Assembly: GCA_945949045.1 (NCBI GenBank)
Contig: CAMFDG010000010.1
Span: 1 to 57,187, forward strand
Source: an uncultured Lachnospiraceae bacterium
Lineage (GTDB): Bacteria > Bacillota > Clostridia > Lachnospirales > Lachnospiraceae
DNA length: 57,187 nucleotides
Direction: 5' to 3'
This document shows, piece by piece, positions 1 through 8,048 of the stretch. The notes under the pieces were generated by a model, which did not search any database, was not told the DNA's origin, and was given only the letters and a program-made list of their open reading frames with translations. The stretch's first letter is position 1. Every line of letters starts with the position of its first letter. The translations under genes were made by a program, and so were the position numbers.

Positions 1-149
1 TTTGTGGTAAGGAGGGACCCGGCTTGCCGGGAGGATTCCTTATCACCTACGCAGACGCCCATCCGAACTTGTTCGGATTTAGATGCGTCTGCTCTTTGTG
101 GTAAGGAGGGACCCGGCTTGCCGGGAGGATTCCTTATCACCTACGCAGA
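1..149. repeat. Pair of identical 55-bp palindromic repeats with a hairpin spacer
   Basis: Positions 1-55 and 95-149 are identical over 55 bp. Each unit can fold: GTGGTAAGGA near the start pairs with TCCTTATCAC near the end (one G-T pair), and CCCGG-CTTG-CCGGG forms an inner hairpin. The 39-nt spacer is itself palindromic (ATCCGAA...TTCGGAT), and GCAGACGC at 51-58 pairs with GCGTCTGC at 85-92. The window starts inside or at the edge of this element, so more units may lie upstream. The core GGAGGATTCCTTATCACC recurs in reverse at 57157-57174, and its first 15 bases recur at 21461-21475. No ORF with a ribosome site lies here. Function is unknown. Confidence 0.85.
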
Positions 150-176
150 GGGAATCGGATGTGAGTCTGATTTAAG

Positions 177-219
177 AAATAGCACCCATCTTTAGACGGA
201 AGGGGTGCTATTTCTTTTT
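177..219 (+). terminator. Rho-independent terminator-like hairpin
   Basis: AAATAGCACCC at 177-187 pairs perfectly with GGGTGCTATTT at 203-213, and CTTTTTC follows. It would end a transcript coming through the 55-bp repeat region from the left. Confidence 0.75.
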
Positions 220-242
220 CAAATTTCTCTTTTGGTATTACA

Positions 243-330
243 GGGCGTATAGTCCAACTGCTTACTCTCCACGCCCACATTTTAGGCATCTGGCGGGATG
301 TAAAAATTGAATTATTAGTTTCCACGCCCA
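243..330. repeat. GGGCG...CGCCC stem-loop and a half copy
   Basis: GGGCGT at 243-248 pairs with ACGCCC at 271-276. The left arm reads GGGCGTATAG, close to the GGGCGCATAG arm of the hairpin array at 21534-21777. TCCACGCCCA (268-277) is repeated exactly at 321-330 without its partner arm, so a second, half-lost copy is likely. The rest of 220-448 shows no convincing gene; it is AT-rich and leads into the holin-like gene. Confidence 0.5.
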
Positions 331-448
331 AATTATAACCTTAGAATATCATGTACAGGTGCTTTTGGGATTTTATACAAATTTGAAAAATACAATTTGG
401 TGACACCCCATGTCTTGAGAGGCATACAATAAATAGGGGTGATTTTTT

Positions 449-706
449 ATGGATTTAGGATTTTTGTCAGAGTATTTTGTTTTGGTCATCGTAGGAATAT
501 GTCTCTGTGTCGGGTATGTGGTGAAAAAGTGGATCAAAGATGTAGACAATAAGTATATTCCCACGATCTGTGCTCTTCTCGGAGTGTTTCTTGCCATCTG
601 GCTGAATGGATGGACCATAACGCCGGCAGTCATTTTGAGCGGGTTATTCAGCGGGCTGGCAAGCACCGGACTGCATCAGATGTTTGTACAGTATATTGAC
701 AAATAG
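449..706 (+). CDS. Holin-like small membrane protein
   Basis: This 85-residue protein is almost entirely hydrophobic, with segments at about residues 6-23, 38-54 and 58-75. The middle (KYIPTICALLGVFLAIWLNG) and the end (SGLASTGLHQMF) have the pattern of small phage holins of the Phage_holin_5 type, which make membrane holes that release endolysin. An AGGGGTGAT ribosome site lies a few bases before the ATG. No endolysin, portal, tail or integrase gene is adjacent, so it is an isolated holin-like gene, either a prophage remnant or a domesticated gene. The noncoding transcript begins 166 bp downstream. A small membrane protein of another family cannot be excluded. Confidence 0.65.
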   Translation: MDLGFLSEYFVLVIVGICLCVGYVVKKWIKDVDNKYIPTICALLGVFLAIWLNGWTITPAVILSGLFSGLASTGLHQMFVQYIDK

Positions 707-836
707 TGTCAGACTTTCCAATAGATGAATAATAGACTTATAATTGCTACAATAGATATAATATTCTGAAAAATATGTGTAAAATACACAAAATATAGAC
801 ACAAAAATAATAAATGAAAAAAATTCAAAAAATATA

Positions 837-865
837 TTGACATACCATAACTTGTATGATATATT
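837..865 (+). promoter_or_regulatory. Strong vegetative promoter of the noncoding transcript
   Basis: A perfect -35 box TTGACA (837-842) is separated by exactly 17 nt from TATATT (860-865). Transcription should start near 872. No ribosome site and start codon follow before the terminator at 1321-1357. Confidence 0.75.
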
Positions 866-871
866 AAATAC

Positions 872-1357
872 AACAAAAACAGAACACCACTTACCAAGAG
901 ATGACGAGAAAGTCTCAAGGTAAAATAAATTAAGGAGGTACGGTCCAAAGGGAACATAAGCTAAGGCAAGGAGCAACCAGAGATTTTCATTCAGGATCAG
1001 GAAACCAGTGGCAGGAAGATGATAAATGAGGAAGAAGCTTTGATCAGAAGATTGATAAGAGAAAGCTTGGGAGCCACTTAGGAAGACGGACAGAGAGGGA
1101 ATGAACAGTAAGAAGCAACTGTAGACAGTAGAAGAGGTATAGTCCAATGGGTACATAAATTATTAACTGAGAAGAGTGCAATTGGAGAACAGTTGTAAAA
1201 TCTGCGGGCGGGAGACGAACTTCGGTGGAAATATTCATAATACGGAGCCAAATCCCGGAGTCATTTGACAGAAAAATTTAGATAAGGAGTACAGTCCAAT
1301 GGAGTGTGAAGCACAAGAATAGGACGTCGTCGAAAATAGTTTCGGCGGCGTCCTTTT
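872..1357 (+). ncRNA. Candidate long structured noncoding RNA, about 485 nt
   Basis: The segment is bounded by a consensus promoter and a 15-bp terminator stem, and has no plausible ORF on the plus strand. Internal helices are visible: TTACC/GGTAA around GAGA/TCTC near 890-923; CTAAG/CTTAG and AGTGGC/GCCACT enclosing about 961-1080; AAGCTTT/AAAGCTT near 1037-1067; CAATTG/CAGTTG near 1180-1196. A motif close to GGTA-YRGTCCAAWGGG-ACAT occurs three times, at about 935-957, 1135-1156 and 1286-1306. Length, helix density and position beside a holin-like gene recall the large ornate RNA classes (OLE, ROOL, GOLLD), but I do not recognise it as a member of any of them. A long leader of fbp is unlikely because the terminator sits 109 bp before the fbp start. 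Confidence 0.6.
1321..1357 (+). terminator. Strong rho-independent terminator
   Basis: A 15-bp stem pairs 1321-1335 with 1340-1354 (two G-T pairs) around the four-base loop ATAG, followed by a T-run. It separates the noncoding transcript from fbp. Confidence 0.9.
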
Positions 1358-1465
1358 CAAGTGGTGCCATGCAGTTGTTCACAAAATTTTCATATGCAGA
1401 GGCTTACAAATGAGGAAAGATATGATAATATGATATCAGGGTTAGAAGCCGAAAGGGGGATTTTT

Positions 1466-3436
1466 GTGGAAAAAGAACGTTTACATTATCTCGAGCAGCT
1501 TTCAGAAATGTATCCTACCATCGGAAGGGCTTCGACAGAGATCATCAATCTTCAGTCGGTACTCTATCTGCCGAAAGGGACGGAGCATTTTCTGTCGGAT
1601 ATTCATGGGGAATTCAAGGCCTTTTCCCATGTGCTGCGCAACGGATCGGGAGCTGTACGTAAGAAAATAGACGATGTGTTTGGTCATACCTTAAGTACCG
1701 CGGATAAGATGTCACTGGCTACCCTGATTTATTATCCGCAGAAAAAGATCGAGCTGGTAAAGCAGGAAGAAGAGGATATGGAGAATTGGTACAAGATTAC
1801 CCTGTACCGGCTCATAGAAGTGTGTAAGACGGTATCCTCCAAGTATACCAGATCGAAGGTGAGGAAGGCACTTCCGGAGGACTATGCCTATGTGATTGAG
1901 GAACTGATCACGGAGAAGCAGGAGGTTTTGAACAAGGAGGCCTATTATGAGGCCATTGTCAATACCATCGTTGAGCTGGGGCAGACGGATCAGTTTATCG
2001 TTGCTCTGGCAGAGCTGATCCAGAGGCTGGTAATTGATCATTTACACGTTCTCGGGGATATATATGACAGGGGGCCGTCTCCGGATCTGATTATGGACCG
2101 CCTGGAGAAATATCACTCCTTTGATATTCAGTGGGGAAATCATGACATGGCCTGGATGGGAGCGGCCGCAGGACAGTTTGCCTGCATCGCAGCGGTCATT
2201 CGTACCAGCATCCGTTATGGCAATCTGGCGTTGTTGGAGGACGGATACGGGATCAACATGGTACCTCTTGCGACCTTTGCCATGGATGCCTACCGGGATG
2301 ATCCCTGTGAACGGTTTGTGCTGAAGGACTCTACGGAGGTGGAACGAAATAAGAGGGAGACGGACCTCACAAGAAAAATGCACAAGGCAATTGCAATTAT
2401 CCGTTTTAAGCTGGAGGGACAGTTGATCCAGAAGTGGCCGGAATTCGGTATGGAGAACCGCTGCCTTTTACACCGCATCGATTATGAAAAGGGGACCGTG
2501 GAAATCGACGGGCAGATTTATCCGATGCTGGATACCAATTTCCCGACAATCGATCCGCAGAATCCCTATGAGCTGACACCGGAGGAAGCGGATGTGATGG
2601 ATCGGCTCCGTACTTCCTTCATTCACTGTGAGAAGCTTCAGCGCCATGTCCGTCTGATGCTCAAAAAGGGCAGCATGTACCGGATTTACAACGGCAATCT
2701 CCTGTATCACGGGTGTGTCCCGATGAATGAGGATGGCACCTTTGCCAAGGTGAATATTTACGGCAGGGAGTACAGCGGCAAGGCTCTTTATGATGTGCTG
2801 GAGTCTTACGTCCGCAAAGCCTTTTTCTCCAGAGATAAGGAGGAGAAGGAAAAGGGCAGAGATATGATCTGGTATATCTGGACGGCGCCGAATTCTCCGC
2901 TTTACGGCCGCAGCAAGATGGCAACCTTTGAGCGCTATTTCCTGGAAGACAAGAAGATGCACCACGAGAGCAAGAATGCGTATTATCATCTTTTGAACAA
3001 GCCGGAGACCGCGGATAAGATCCTTAAGGAATTCGGTCTGGAGGGAGACTGGGTCCACATCATCAATGGTCATGTTCCGGTGGAGCGCATGGCTGGTGAA
3101 AGCCCTGTCAAGTGTAATGGAAAGCTCATTCTCATCGATGGCGGTTTCTCGAAAACCTATCGCCGGAAAACGGGAATTGCAGGGTATACGCTGACCTATA
3201 ATTCTTATGGACTGACATTGTCGGCTCATGAACCCTTTGATTTTTCCGACAGCACGGTGAAGGATGAGCTGGATATCGTATCGCACCAGGAGGCAGTGGA
3301 GTACAGAGATAAGAGAATTCTTGTGGGGGATACCGATTACGGCAAGCGGATGATGGTGAGAATCGAGGAATTGAAGGAGCTGATTCAGGCTTATCAGTCC
3401 GGTGAGCTTGCTGAGAGAGACGAAAATCGCCTTTAA
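1466..3436 (+). CDS. fbp: Fructose-1,6-bisphosphatase class III
   Basis: The enzyme hydrolyses fructose-1,6-bisphosphate to fructose-6-phosphate in gluconeogenesis. The sequence matches the Firmicutes class III enzyme throughout: LPKGTEHFLSDIHGE near residues 35-50, LGDIYDRGPSPD near 196-207 and GNHD near 224-227 are metallophosphoesterase-type metal-binding motifs. The frame is open from 1361, but a GTG at 1466 preceded by GAAAGGGGG gives the usual family N-terminus (xEKERLHYLEQL) and 656 residues, so I place the start there. Gene 3457 follows after 20 bp. The terminator at 1321-1357 isolates it from upstream transcription, so it should have its own promoter; a TATGAT near 1419 is possible but no good -35 is visible. 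Confidence 0.95.
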   Translation: MEKERLHYLEQLSEMYPTIGRASTEIINLQSVLYLPKGTEHFLSDIHGEFKAFSHVLRNGSGAVRKKIDDVFGHTLSTADKMSLATLIYYPQKKIELVKQEEEDMENWYKITLYRLIEVCKTVSSKYTRSKVRKALPEDYAYVIEELITEKQEVLNKEAYYEAIVNTIVELGQTDQFIVALAELIQRLVIDHLHVLGDIYDRGPSPDLIMDRLEKYHSFDIQWGNHDMAWMGAAAGQFACIAAVIRTSIRYGNLALLEDGYGINMVPLATFAMDAYRDDPCERFVLKDSTEVERNKRETDLTRKMHKAIAIIRFKLEGQLIQKWPEFGMENRCLLHRIDYEKGTVEIDGQIYPMLDTNFPTIDPQNPYELTPEEADVMDRLRTSFIHCEKLQRHVRLMLKKGSMYRIYNGNLLYHGCVPMNEDGTFAKVNIYGREYSGKALYDVLESYVRKAFFSRDKEEKEKGRDMIWYIWTAPNSPLYGRSKMATFERYFLEDKKMHHESKNAYYHLLNKPETADKILKEFGLEGDWVHIINGHVPVERMAGESPVKCNGKLILIDGGFSKTYRRKTGIAGYTLTYNSYGLTLSAHEPFDFSDSTVKDELDIVSHQEAVEYRDKRILVGDTDYGKRMMVRIEELKELIQAYQSGELAERDENRL

Positions 3437-3456
3437 CCATGGATGGAGTATGATCA

Positions 3457-3999
3457 ATGTATAAAGTAGAAGGCTACGAATTTGAGACGAGGGAGCAGGC
3501 CGAGCTGGCTTCTGAAGAGGCGGAAAAAATACGCTATCTCAAAAGCAAAACGGATATGCGGGATCCCGATGTGGTTTTGAAGCTCTACAATAAGCTGATT
3601 TTAAGAGAGGAATTTGTGACACCGATCGGTCGGAATTTCCTCAGGTCCCTGCAGGGATACCTGCATTCGATTCCCTATATCAAAAGGGAGGACATTCTGC
3701 CGATTACGGTATCGGACCAGAAAACCAGTGCAGTGCACAGAGCAGACAGAAACTACCGCAGGCTGTTTCATATCAGTACATTTTTTGCTGTTGTGTTTGC
3801 TCTGGGAATTATCGGTATGTTTCTCATTACCTATGTGAGTGCAGATAATGTGAATATCATAAATTATGAAAACGCACTGATTGACAAATATGAGAAGTGG
3901 GAGCAGGAACTTGAGGATCGGGAGATGACCTTAAATGAGAGGGAGGCGGCTCTTGAGCAGCAGAAAGGGACGGCTGAAGACGGGAAGGAGGATCGGTGA
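3457..3999 (+). CDS. Membrane protein with C-terminal coiled coil, function unknown
   Basis: The 180-residue protein has a charged soluble N-terminal half (about 1-100), one strong membrane segment at about 104-127 (STFFAVVFALGIIGMFLITY) and a C-terminal helix rich in Glu and Arg (about 138-172) with coiled-coil character. The N-terminus resembles short motifs seen in other clostridial proteins (YKVEGYEFETREQAELASEE) but I cannot name a family. It lies between fbp and the response-regulator gene; its stop overlaps the regulator start region, so it is probably translated from the same mRNA as the two-component pair. No function is claimed. Confidence 0.8.
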   Translation: MYKVEGYEFETREQAELASEEAEKIRYLKSKTDMRDPDVVLKLYNKLILREEFVTPIGRNFLRSLQGYLHSIPYIKREDILPITVSDQKTSAVHRADRNYRRLFHISTFFAVVFALGIIGMFLITYVSADNVNIINYENALIDKYEKWEQELEDREMTLNEREAALEQQKGTAEDGKEDR

Positions 4000-4679
4000 T
4001 GGAGGAAAAATTAAAGATTCTCGTTGTAGATGATGAGAGCAGGATGCGCAAGCTTGTCCGGGATTTCCTGGTTCGAAGCGGCTATGAGGTTCTGGAGGCC
4101 GGAGACGGGGAAGCTGCGCTGGATATCTTCTACCAGACGAAGGATATTGCCCTTTTGATCCTGGATGTCATGATGCCGAAAATGGATGGCTGGGAAGTCT
4201 GCAGAGAGATTCGGCAAAGTTCCAGAGTGCCCATCATTATGCTGACAGCCAGGGGGGAGGAGTCCGATGAACTGATGGGCTTTGATCTGGGGGTGGATGA
4301 GTACATTTCCAAACCCTTTTCCCCTAAAATTCTTGTGGCCCGTGTAGGGGCAATCCTGCGGAGAACAGGAAAGACGGCAGAAGCCTCTGAGATCAAGAAG
4401 GCCGGAAAGCTGGTGCTGGATAAAACAGCCCACGAAGTGACCATTGACGGAAATCCGGTGGAACTGAGCTTTAAGGAATTTGAACTGCTGGATTACTTTC
4501 TCGATAATCAGGGAATTGCCCTTTCCAGGGAAAGAATTCTAAACAGCGTCTGGAATTATGATTACTTCGGGGATGCAAGAACCATCGATACCCATGTCAA
4601 AAAGCTTCGGAGCAAGCTGGGAGAGTGTGGCGATTATATTAAAACCGTTTGGGGACTCGGCTACAAGTTTGAGTGCTGA
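3999..4679 (+). CDS. OmpR/PhoB-family response regulator
   Basis: A receiver domain (about 5-118) is followed by a winged-helix DNA-binding domain (about 128-225). Acidic DD near the start, the phospho-acceptor Asp in LLILDVMMPKMDG, Thr in MLTARGEE and Lys in SKPFSP are all present, so phosphorylation is expected. The C-terminal SRERILNSVW and IDTHVKKLRSKLG stretches are typical PhoB-type recognition elements. The ATG at 3999 is preferred over the GTG at 3996 because GGAAGGAGG at 3983-3991 is then 7 nt away; the start overlaps the upstream stop (TGATG). The sensor kinase gene follows immediately. The signal and regulon cannot be read from the sequence. Confidence 0.95.
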   Translation: MEEKLKILVVDDESRMRKLVRDFLVRSGYEVLEAGDGEAALDIFYQTKDIALLILDVMMPKMDGWEVCREIRQSSRVPIIMLTARGEESDELMGFDLGVDEYISKPFSPKILVARVGAILRRTGKTAEASEIKKAGKLVLDKTAHEVTIDGNPVELSFKEFELLDYFLDNQGIALSRERILNSVWNYDYFGDARTIDTHVKKLRSKLGECGDYIKTVWGLGYKFEC

Positions 4680-4711
4680 TCTCCCGGAAAAGAAGCTTTC
4701 AGGGTGACAAA

Positions 4712-6196
4712 ATGCAAAAAAGAAAAATGTCGCTGACATGGCGGCTGATTTTTACCATGGTAGGGATTGTTGCCGGGACGGTGCTGTTATGCTGCCTGTT
4801 TAACAATACCTTTTTGGAAAAATTTTATATTTATCATAAGGAACAGGCTCTCAGGACCTGCTATCGCAATGTGTTTCAGATCTGCGAGAAATCTGATTAT
4901 ACGGCAGATCAGTATGATGTTGCCTTCGAGCGCCTCTGTTCAGACAACAACATCAACATGCTGATCACCAATGCGGACAAGGTGCTGGTCTGGACCTCCT
5001 ACAGCAATGCCCAGCGTTTTCAGATGCAGATGGATGACTGGATCTACGGTACGGATCGAAGTAAGATCCAGGTGCTGTATTCGGGAAAGGATTACACTCT
5101 GGTACGGCAGACCGATGAGCGGCTGCAGTCGGAATATCTGGTGCTTCTGGGTAAATTAAACGATGGTGGACGGGTCTATGTGCGGGCGGCCGTGGAGAGC
5201 ATTCGAGAAAGTGCCTCCATTACCAACCGTTTTTTCGTGTCGGTCAGTGCCGGCATGATTCTTTTCAGTATCCTTTTGATCGTTATTTTTTCCCGGAGTA
5301 TTTCCCATCCGCTCCAGGCCCTTTCCGATCTGTCCAAACGGATGTCCAGGCTGGATTTTGATGCAAAATTTGTGCAGTCCGGACATGGAACCAGGGAGAT
5401 CGATGAGCTGGGCCAGTCGATGAATGAACTGTCTGAGACTCTGGAGAAGACCATATCTGAGCTGAAAACGGCAAACATCAGCCTGACACAGGATATCGAG
5501 AAAAAGGAACAGATCGATGAGATGCGAAAGGAATTTCTTTCCAATGTATCTCATGAATTAAAGACCCCCCTGGCGCTGATCCAGGGGTATGCGGAGGGAC
5601 TTTCGGAGTGCATCAATGATGATCCGGAGAGCCGGGAGTTTTACTGCGATGTCATCATGGATGAGACCGAAAAAATGAATCATATGGTGAGGCAGCTTCT
5701 GGACTTGAACCAGCTGGAATTTGGCAATGACAAGGTGGAGATGACGCGGTTTAATCTGACAGAGCTGATTGATGGAGTGATCGCTTCCTCCGGAATCATG
5801 GCTCAGCAGAAGCAGGCGCAGATCCTCTTTGACCCGCAGGGACCGGTCTACGTGTGGGGGGATGAGTTTAAGGTTGAGCAGGTCATCACCAATTATCTGA
5901 CGAATGCCATTAACCATGTGGACAAAGAAAAAAGGATTACTATTTCCTTTCGTTATCACGATAACCTGGTGCGGACCAGCGTATTTAATACCGGTGAACA
6001 GATTCCTGAGGAGGAACTGGATAAGATCTGGATTAAGTTTTACAAGGTGGATAAGGCGAGAACCCGGGAATATGGAGGAAGTGGAATCGGACTGTCTATT
6101 GTACAGGCTATTATGGATTCCCTCCACCAGAAGTGTGGCGTTATCAATCACCCGGATGGGGTGGAATTCTGGATGGAACTGGAATCTAATCACTAA
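4712..6196 (+). CDS. Membrane sensor histidine kinase
   Basis: This is the partner of the response regulator just upstream. From the ATG at 4712 it has 494 residues: membrane segment at about 9-31, an extracytoplasmic sensor region of about 140 residues, second membrane segment at about 174-194, HAMP linker, HisKA with the phospho-accepting His near 281 (NVSHELKTPLAL), and an HATPase domain (NYLTNAINHV, GGSGIGLSIVQAIM). The usual Asp of the nucleotide-binding G1 motif is Asn (VFNTGEQI), as in many Firmicutes kinases. The frame is open from 4673, but that start overlaps the regulator and lacks a ribosome site; the ATG at 4712 follows AGGG by 7 nt. The ligand is unknown. Confidence 0.93.
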   Translation: MQKRKMSLTWRLIFTMVGIVAGTVLLCCLFNNTFLEKFYIYHKEQALRTCYRNVFQICEKSDYTADQYDVAFERLCSDNNINMLITNADKVLVWTSYSNAQRFQMQMDDWIYGTDRSKIQVLYSGKDYTLVRQTDERLQSEYLVLLGKLNDGGRVYVRAAVESIRESASITNRFFVSVSAGMILFSILLIVIFSRSISHPLQALSDLSKRMSRLDFDAKFVQSGHGTREIDELGQSMNELSETLEKTISELKTANISLTQDIEKKEQIDEMRKEFLSNVSHELKTPLALIQGYAEGLSECINDDPESREFYCDVIMDETEKMNHMVRQLLDLNQLEFGNDKVEMTRFNLTELIDGVIASSGIMAQQKQAQILFDPQGPVYVWGDEFKVEQVITNYLTNAINHVDKEKRITISFRYHDNLVRTSVFNTGEQIPEEELDKIWIKFYKVDKARTREYGGSGIGLSIVQAIMDSLHQKCGVINHPDGVEFWMELESNH

Positions 6197-6210
6197 TCCT
6201 CAGAAAAATG

Positions 6211-6239
6211 TTGTGCTATCTGACAAAATATGTTATCAT
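6211..6239 (+). promoter_or_regulatory. Promoter of the lipoprotein gene
   Basis: TTGTGC (6211-6216), 17-nt spacer, TATCAT (6234-6239) with TG one base before the -10 box (extended -10). The gene starts at 6283. Confidence 0.6.
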
Positions 6240-6282
6240 AAAAGCAGTTTATATGGTAAAAGTTACAAAAGGACACACGCGT

Positions 6283-6984
6283 ATGAGAAAGAGAATACGT
6301 CTTTTGGCAGCGCTTTCCCTTACAGTTTTTCTGCTGGGAGGCTGCGGCACACCGCTGTACGAGATGTCAGAGGAGGAGGAAGGCCTCATTGTGCAGTATG
6401 CGGCCTATGCGCTTGCAAAACATAATATTTACCAGAAGGACGGTATGACGAATGCTGTTCCACCGGAGGAACAGGAGGAATCCCAGGCGGCAGATGAGAC
6501 AGAGGCTGCAGAGGAAGGACAGATTCCGGAGGGGGGAACAGACAGCGGCAGCGGCGAAGAGAGTCAGCAGGCTGTTTCCATTGCGAAGGCAGTGGGGATG
6601 GAGGAGAAGCTGAAGATCAGCTGCATTGGAAGCAGCGTTACGGATACCTATCAGGAAGGTGCTTATTTTTCCGTAAATGCTTCTGAGAATAAGAAACTGC
6701 TGGTCATGGAATTCAAGCTGAAAAATATCTCCGGGGAAGCGCTTAAGATGGATACCGCCTCAACAGGAGGCTCTTTTTCCTGCTGTCTGGATGGGGAGAA
6801 GCAGATCCCGGAGAAAAAGACCTTCGGTGGCAGGATCCTTTCCTCTTTCAGCGGGAGCATTAAGGCGAAGGGAACCCAAAAGCTCTATTTGATTTTCGAG
6901 GTTCCGGCGGAGATGGCGAAGAACAGTAAGTCACAGGAACTGTACGTTACAATCGACGGTCAAAATTATTCAGTAAAATTATAA
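6283..6984 (+). CDS. Secreted lipoprotein with DUF4352-like domain
   Basis: The 233-residue protein starts with a lipoprotein signal (basic MRKRIR, hydrophobic stretch, lipobox LGGC near residue 21), so it should be lipid-anchored on the outer face of the membrane. A Glu/Gln/Ser-rich disordered linker (about 55-105) leads to a beta-rich C-terminal domain (about 110-233) whose pattern (LLVMEFKLKNISGEALKM, later LYLIFEVP) resembles DUF4352-type extracellular beta-sandwiches. The frame is open from 6208, but only the ATG at 6283 gives a signal peptide. It follows the two-component genes but has its own promoter. Its role is unknown; a cell-surface binding function is an inference. Confidence 0.8.
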   Translation: MRKRIRLLAALSLTVFLLGGCGTPLYEMSEEEEGLIVQYAAYALAKHNIYQKDGMTNAVPPEEQEESQAADETEAAEEGQIPEGGTDSGSGEESQQAVSIAKAVGMEEKLKISCIGSSVTDTYQEGAYFSVNASENKKLLVMEFKLKNISGEALKMDTASTGGSFSCCLDGEKQIPEKKTFGGRILSSFSGSIKAKGTQKLYLIFEVPAEMAKNSKSQELYVTIDGQNYSVKL

Positions 6985-7009
6985 AAAATTTAGAAAATTG
7001 TGTCAGATT

Positions 7010-7019
7010 ATGTTATAAT
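7010..7019 (+). promoter_or_regulatory. Extended -10 promoter upstream of cheV
   Basis: TGTTATAAT ends at 7019, giving an extended -10 box with consensus TATAAT at 7014-7019. The -35 region is weak. cheV starts at 7058. Confidence 0.5.
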
Positions 7020-7057
7020 AAGGTCAGGGTATAAAAAGAGAATGTGGGAGGGCACTT

Positions 7058-7963
7058 ATGGATACAAATATTTTGTTAGAGTCAGGTACGAACGAACTGG
7101 AAATTCTGGAGTTTACATTGGGGGATAACCATTACGGAATCAATGTTGCGAAGATCCGAGAGATTCTGTGTTATCAGAAGGTGACTCCGGTGCCGAACAC
7201 GCATCCCAGTGTAGAGGGAATCTTCATGCCGAGAGACACGATGATTACTGTTATCAATTTGAAGAAATGTCTGGGAATGCCGGAGAGCGATGTGGAAGGC
7301 TTGTTTATTATCACGAATTTCAACAAGCTGGATATTGCATTCCATGTGGATCAGGTGATTGGTATTCACAGAGTATCCTGGGATGAGATCATTAAGCCGG
7401 ATTCGACCATCAATGGTTCGGAAGGAAGCGTGGCAACCGGTGTGATCAAGATGCAGGACAAGCTGATCGTTATTCTGGATTTCGAGGCCATTGTATCCGA
7501 CATCAGCCCGGAGACGGGGCTTCGCACCAATGATATTGAGAAAATCGGCGCAAGAGAGCACAGCGATGATTCGATTCTTATCGCTGAGGATTCTGTTCTT
7601 TTGAGCAGCCTGATTACCGACTGTCTGAAGAAGGCCGGATACGAAAAGCTGATCGTAACCTTTAACGGGCAGGAGGCCTGGGACAAGATTCAGGAATTTT
7701 ATAATGCCGGAACCCTGAAGGATAATGTACATTGTGTAATCACGGATATTGAGATGCCGCAGATGGATGGACACCGGTTGACGAAGCTGATCAAATCCGA
7801 TGATCGCTTCAAAGATATTCCAGTGATTATTTTCTCATCTCTGGTGAACGATGAGATGAGACGGAAGGGAGAACGGCTGGGCGCTGACGCACAGCTCACG
7901 AAACCGGAGATCGGAAAGCTGGTAGATGCGATCGACAGTCTGCTCTCAAACAAAGAAAATTAA
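7058..7963 (+). CDS. cheV: Chemotaxis protein CheV (CheW-receiver fusion)
   Basis: CheV couples chemoreceptors to the CheA kinase and adapts the array through phosphorylation. Residues about 12-155 form a CheW-like domain (LEILEFTLGDNHYGINVAKI, VITVINL) and about 168-298 a receiver domain with acidic EDS, phospho-acceptor Asp in CVITDIEMPQMDG, Ser in IIFSSL and Lys in LTKPE. Length (301) is normal. It stands apart from any che operon here; the chemoreceptor gene at 53652 is the only other chemotaxis gene in the window. An inverted repeat follows at 7979-8010. Start ATG follows GGGAGGG. Confidence 0.95.
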   Translation: MDTNILLESGTNELEILEFTLGDNHYGINVAKIREILCYQKVTPVPNTHPSVEGIFMPRDTMITVINLKKCLGMPESDVEGLFIITNFNKLDIAFHVDQVIGIHRVSWDEIIKPDSTINGSEGSVATGVIKMQDKLIVILDFEAIVSDISPETGLRTNDIEKIGAREHSDDSILIAEDSVLLSSLITDCLKKAGYEKLIVTFNGQEAWDKIQEFYNAGTLKDNVHCVITDIEMPQMDGHRLTKLIKSDDRFKDIPVIIFSSLVNDEMRRKGERLGADAQLTKPEIGKLVDAIDSLLSNKEN

Positions 7964-7978
7964 TTTGTTATGACGGGG

Positions 7979-8010
7979 TAAGGGATGTGGTGGTTTCATC
8001 ACATCCCTTA
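7979..8010. other. Perfect inverted repeat after cheV without a T-run
   Basis: TAAGGGATGTG (7979-7989) pairs perfectly over 11 bp with CACATCCCTTA (8000-8010), loop 10 nt. ATGAG follows instead of a T-run, so it is a poor intrinsic terminator; an mRNA-stabilising or processing hairpin between cheV and the next gene, or an operator, fits better. Confidence 0.6.
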
Positions 8011-8048
8011 ATGAGTTATAGAGATCACCGCTTAATGGGAGAACAGCT

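Noticed and set aside
1-149. 55-bp repeat pair as a CRISPR array
   Set aside because: Only two units, the spacer is itself palindromic, unit length is too long, and no cas gene is nearby.
644-1156. Minus-strand open frame of 170 codons across the holin 3' end and the noncoding RNA
   Set aside because: No ribosome site; it begins at one copy of the repeated GTCCAA motif, and a second minus-strand frame (709-957) begins at another copy, so the frames follow from the repeats and AT-rich sequence.
2468-3457. Minus-strand open frame of 329 codons inside fbp
   Set aside because: The plus-strand frame is clearly class III fructose-1,6-bisphosphatase over its full length.
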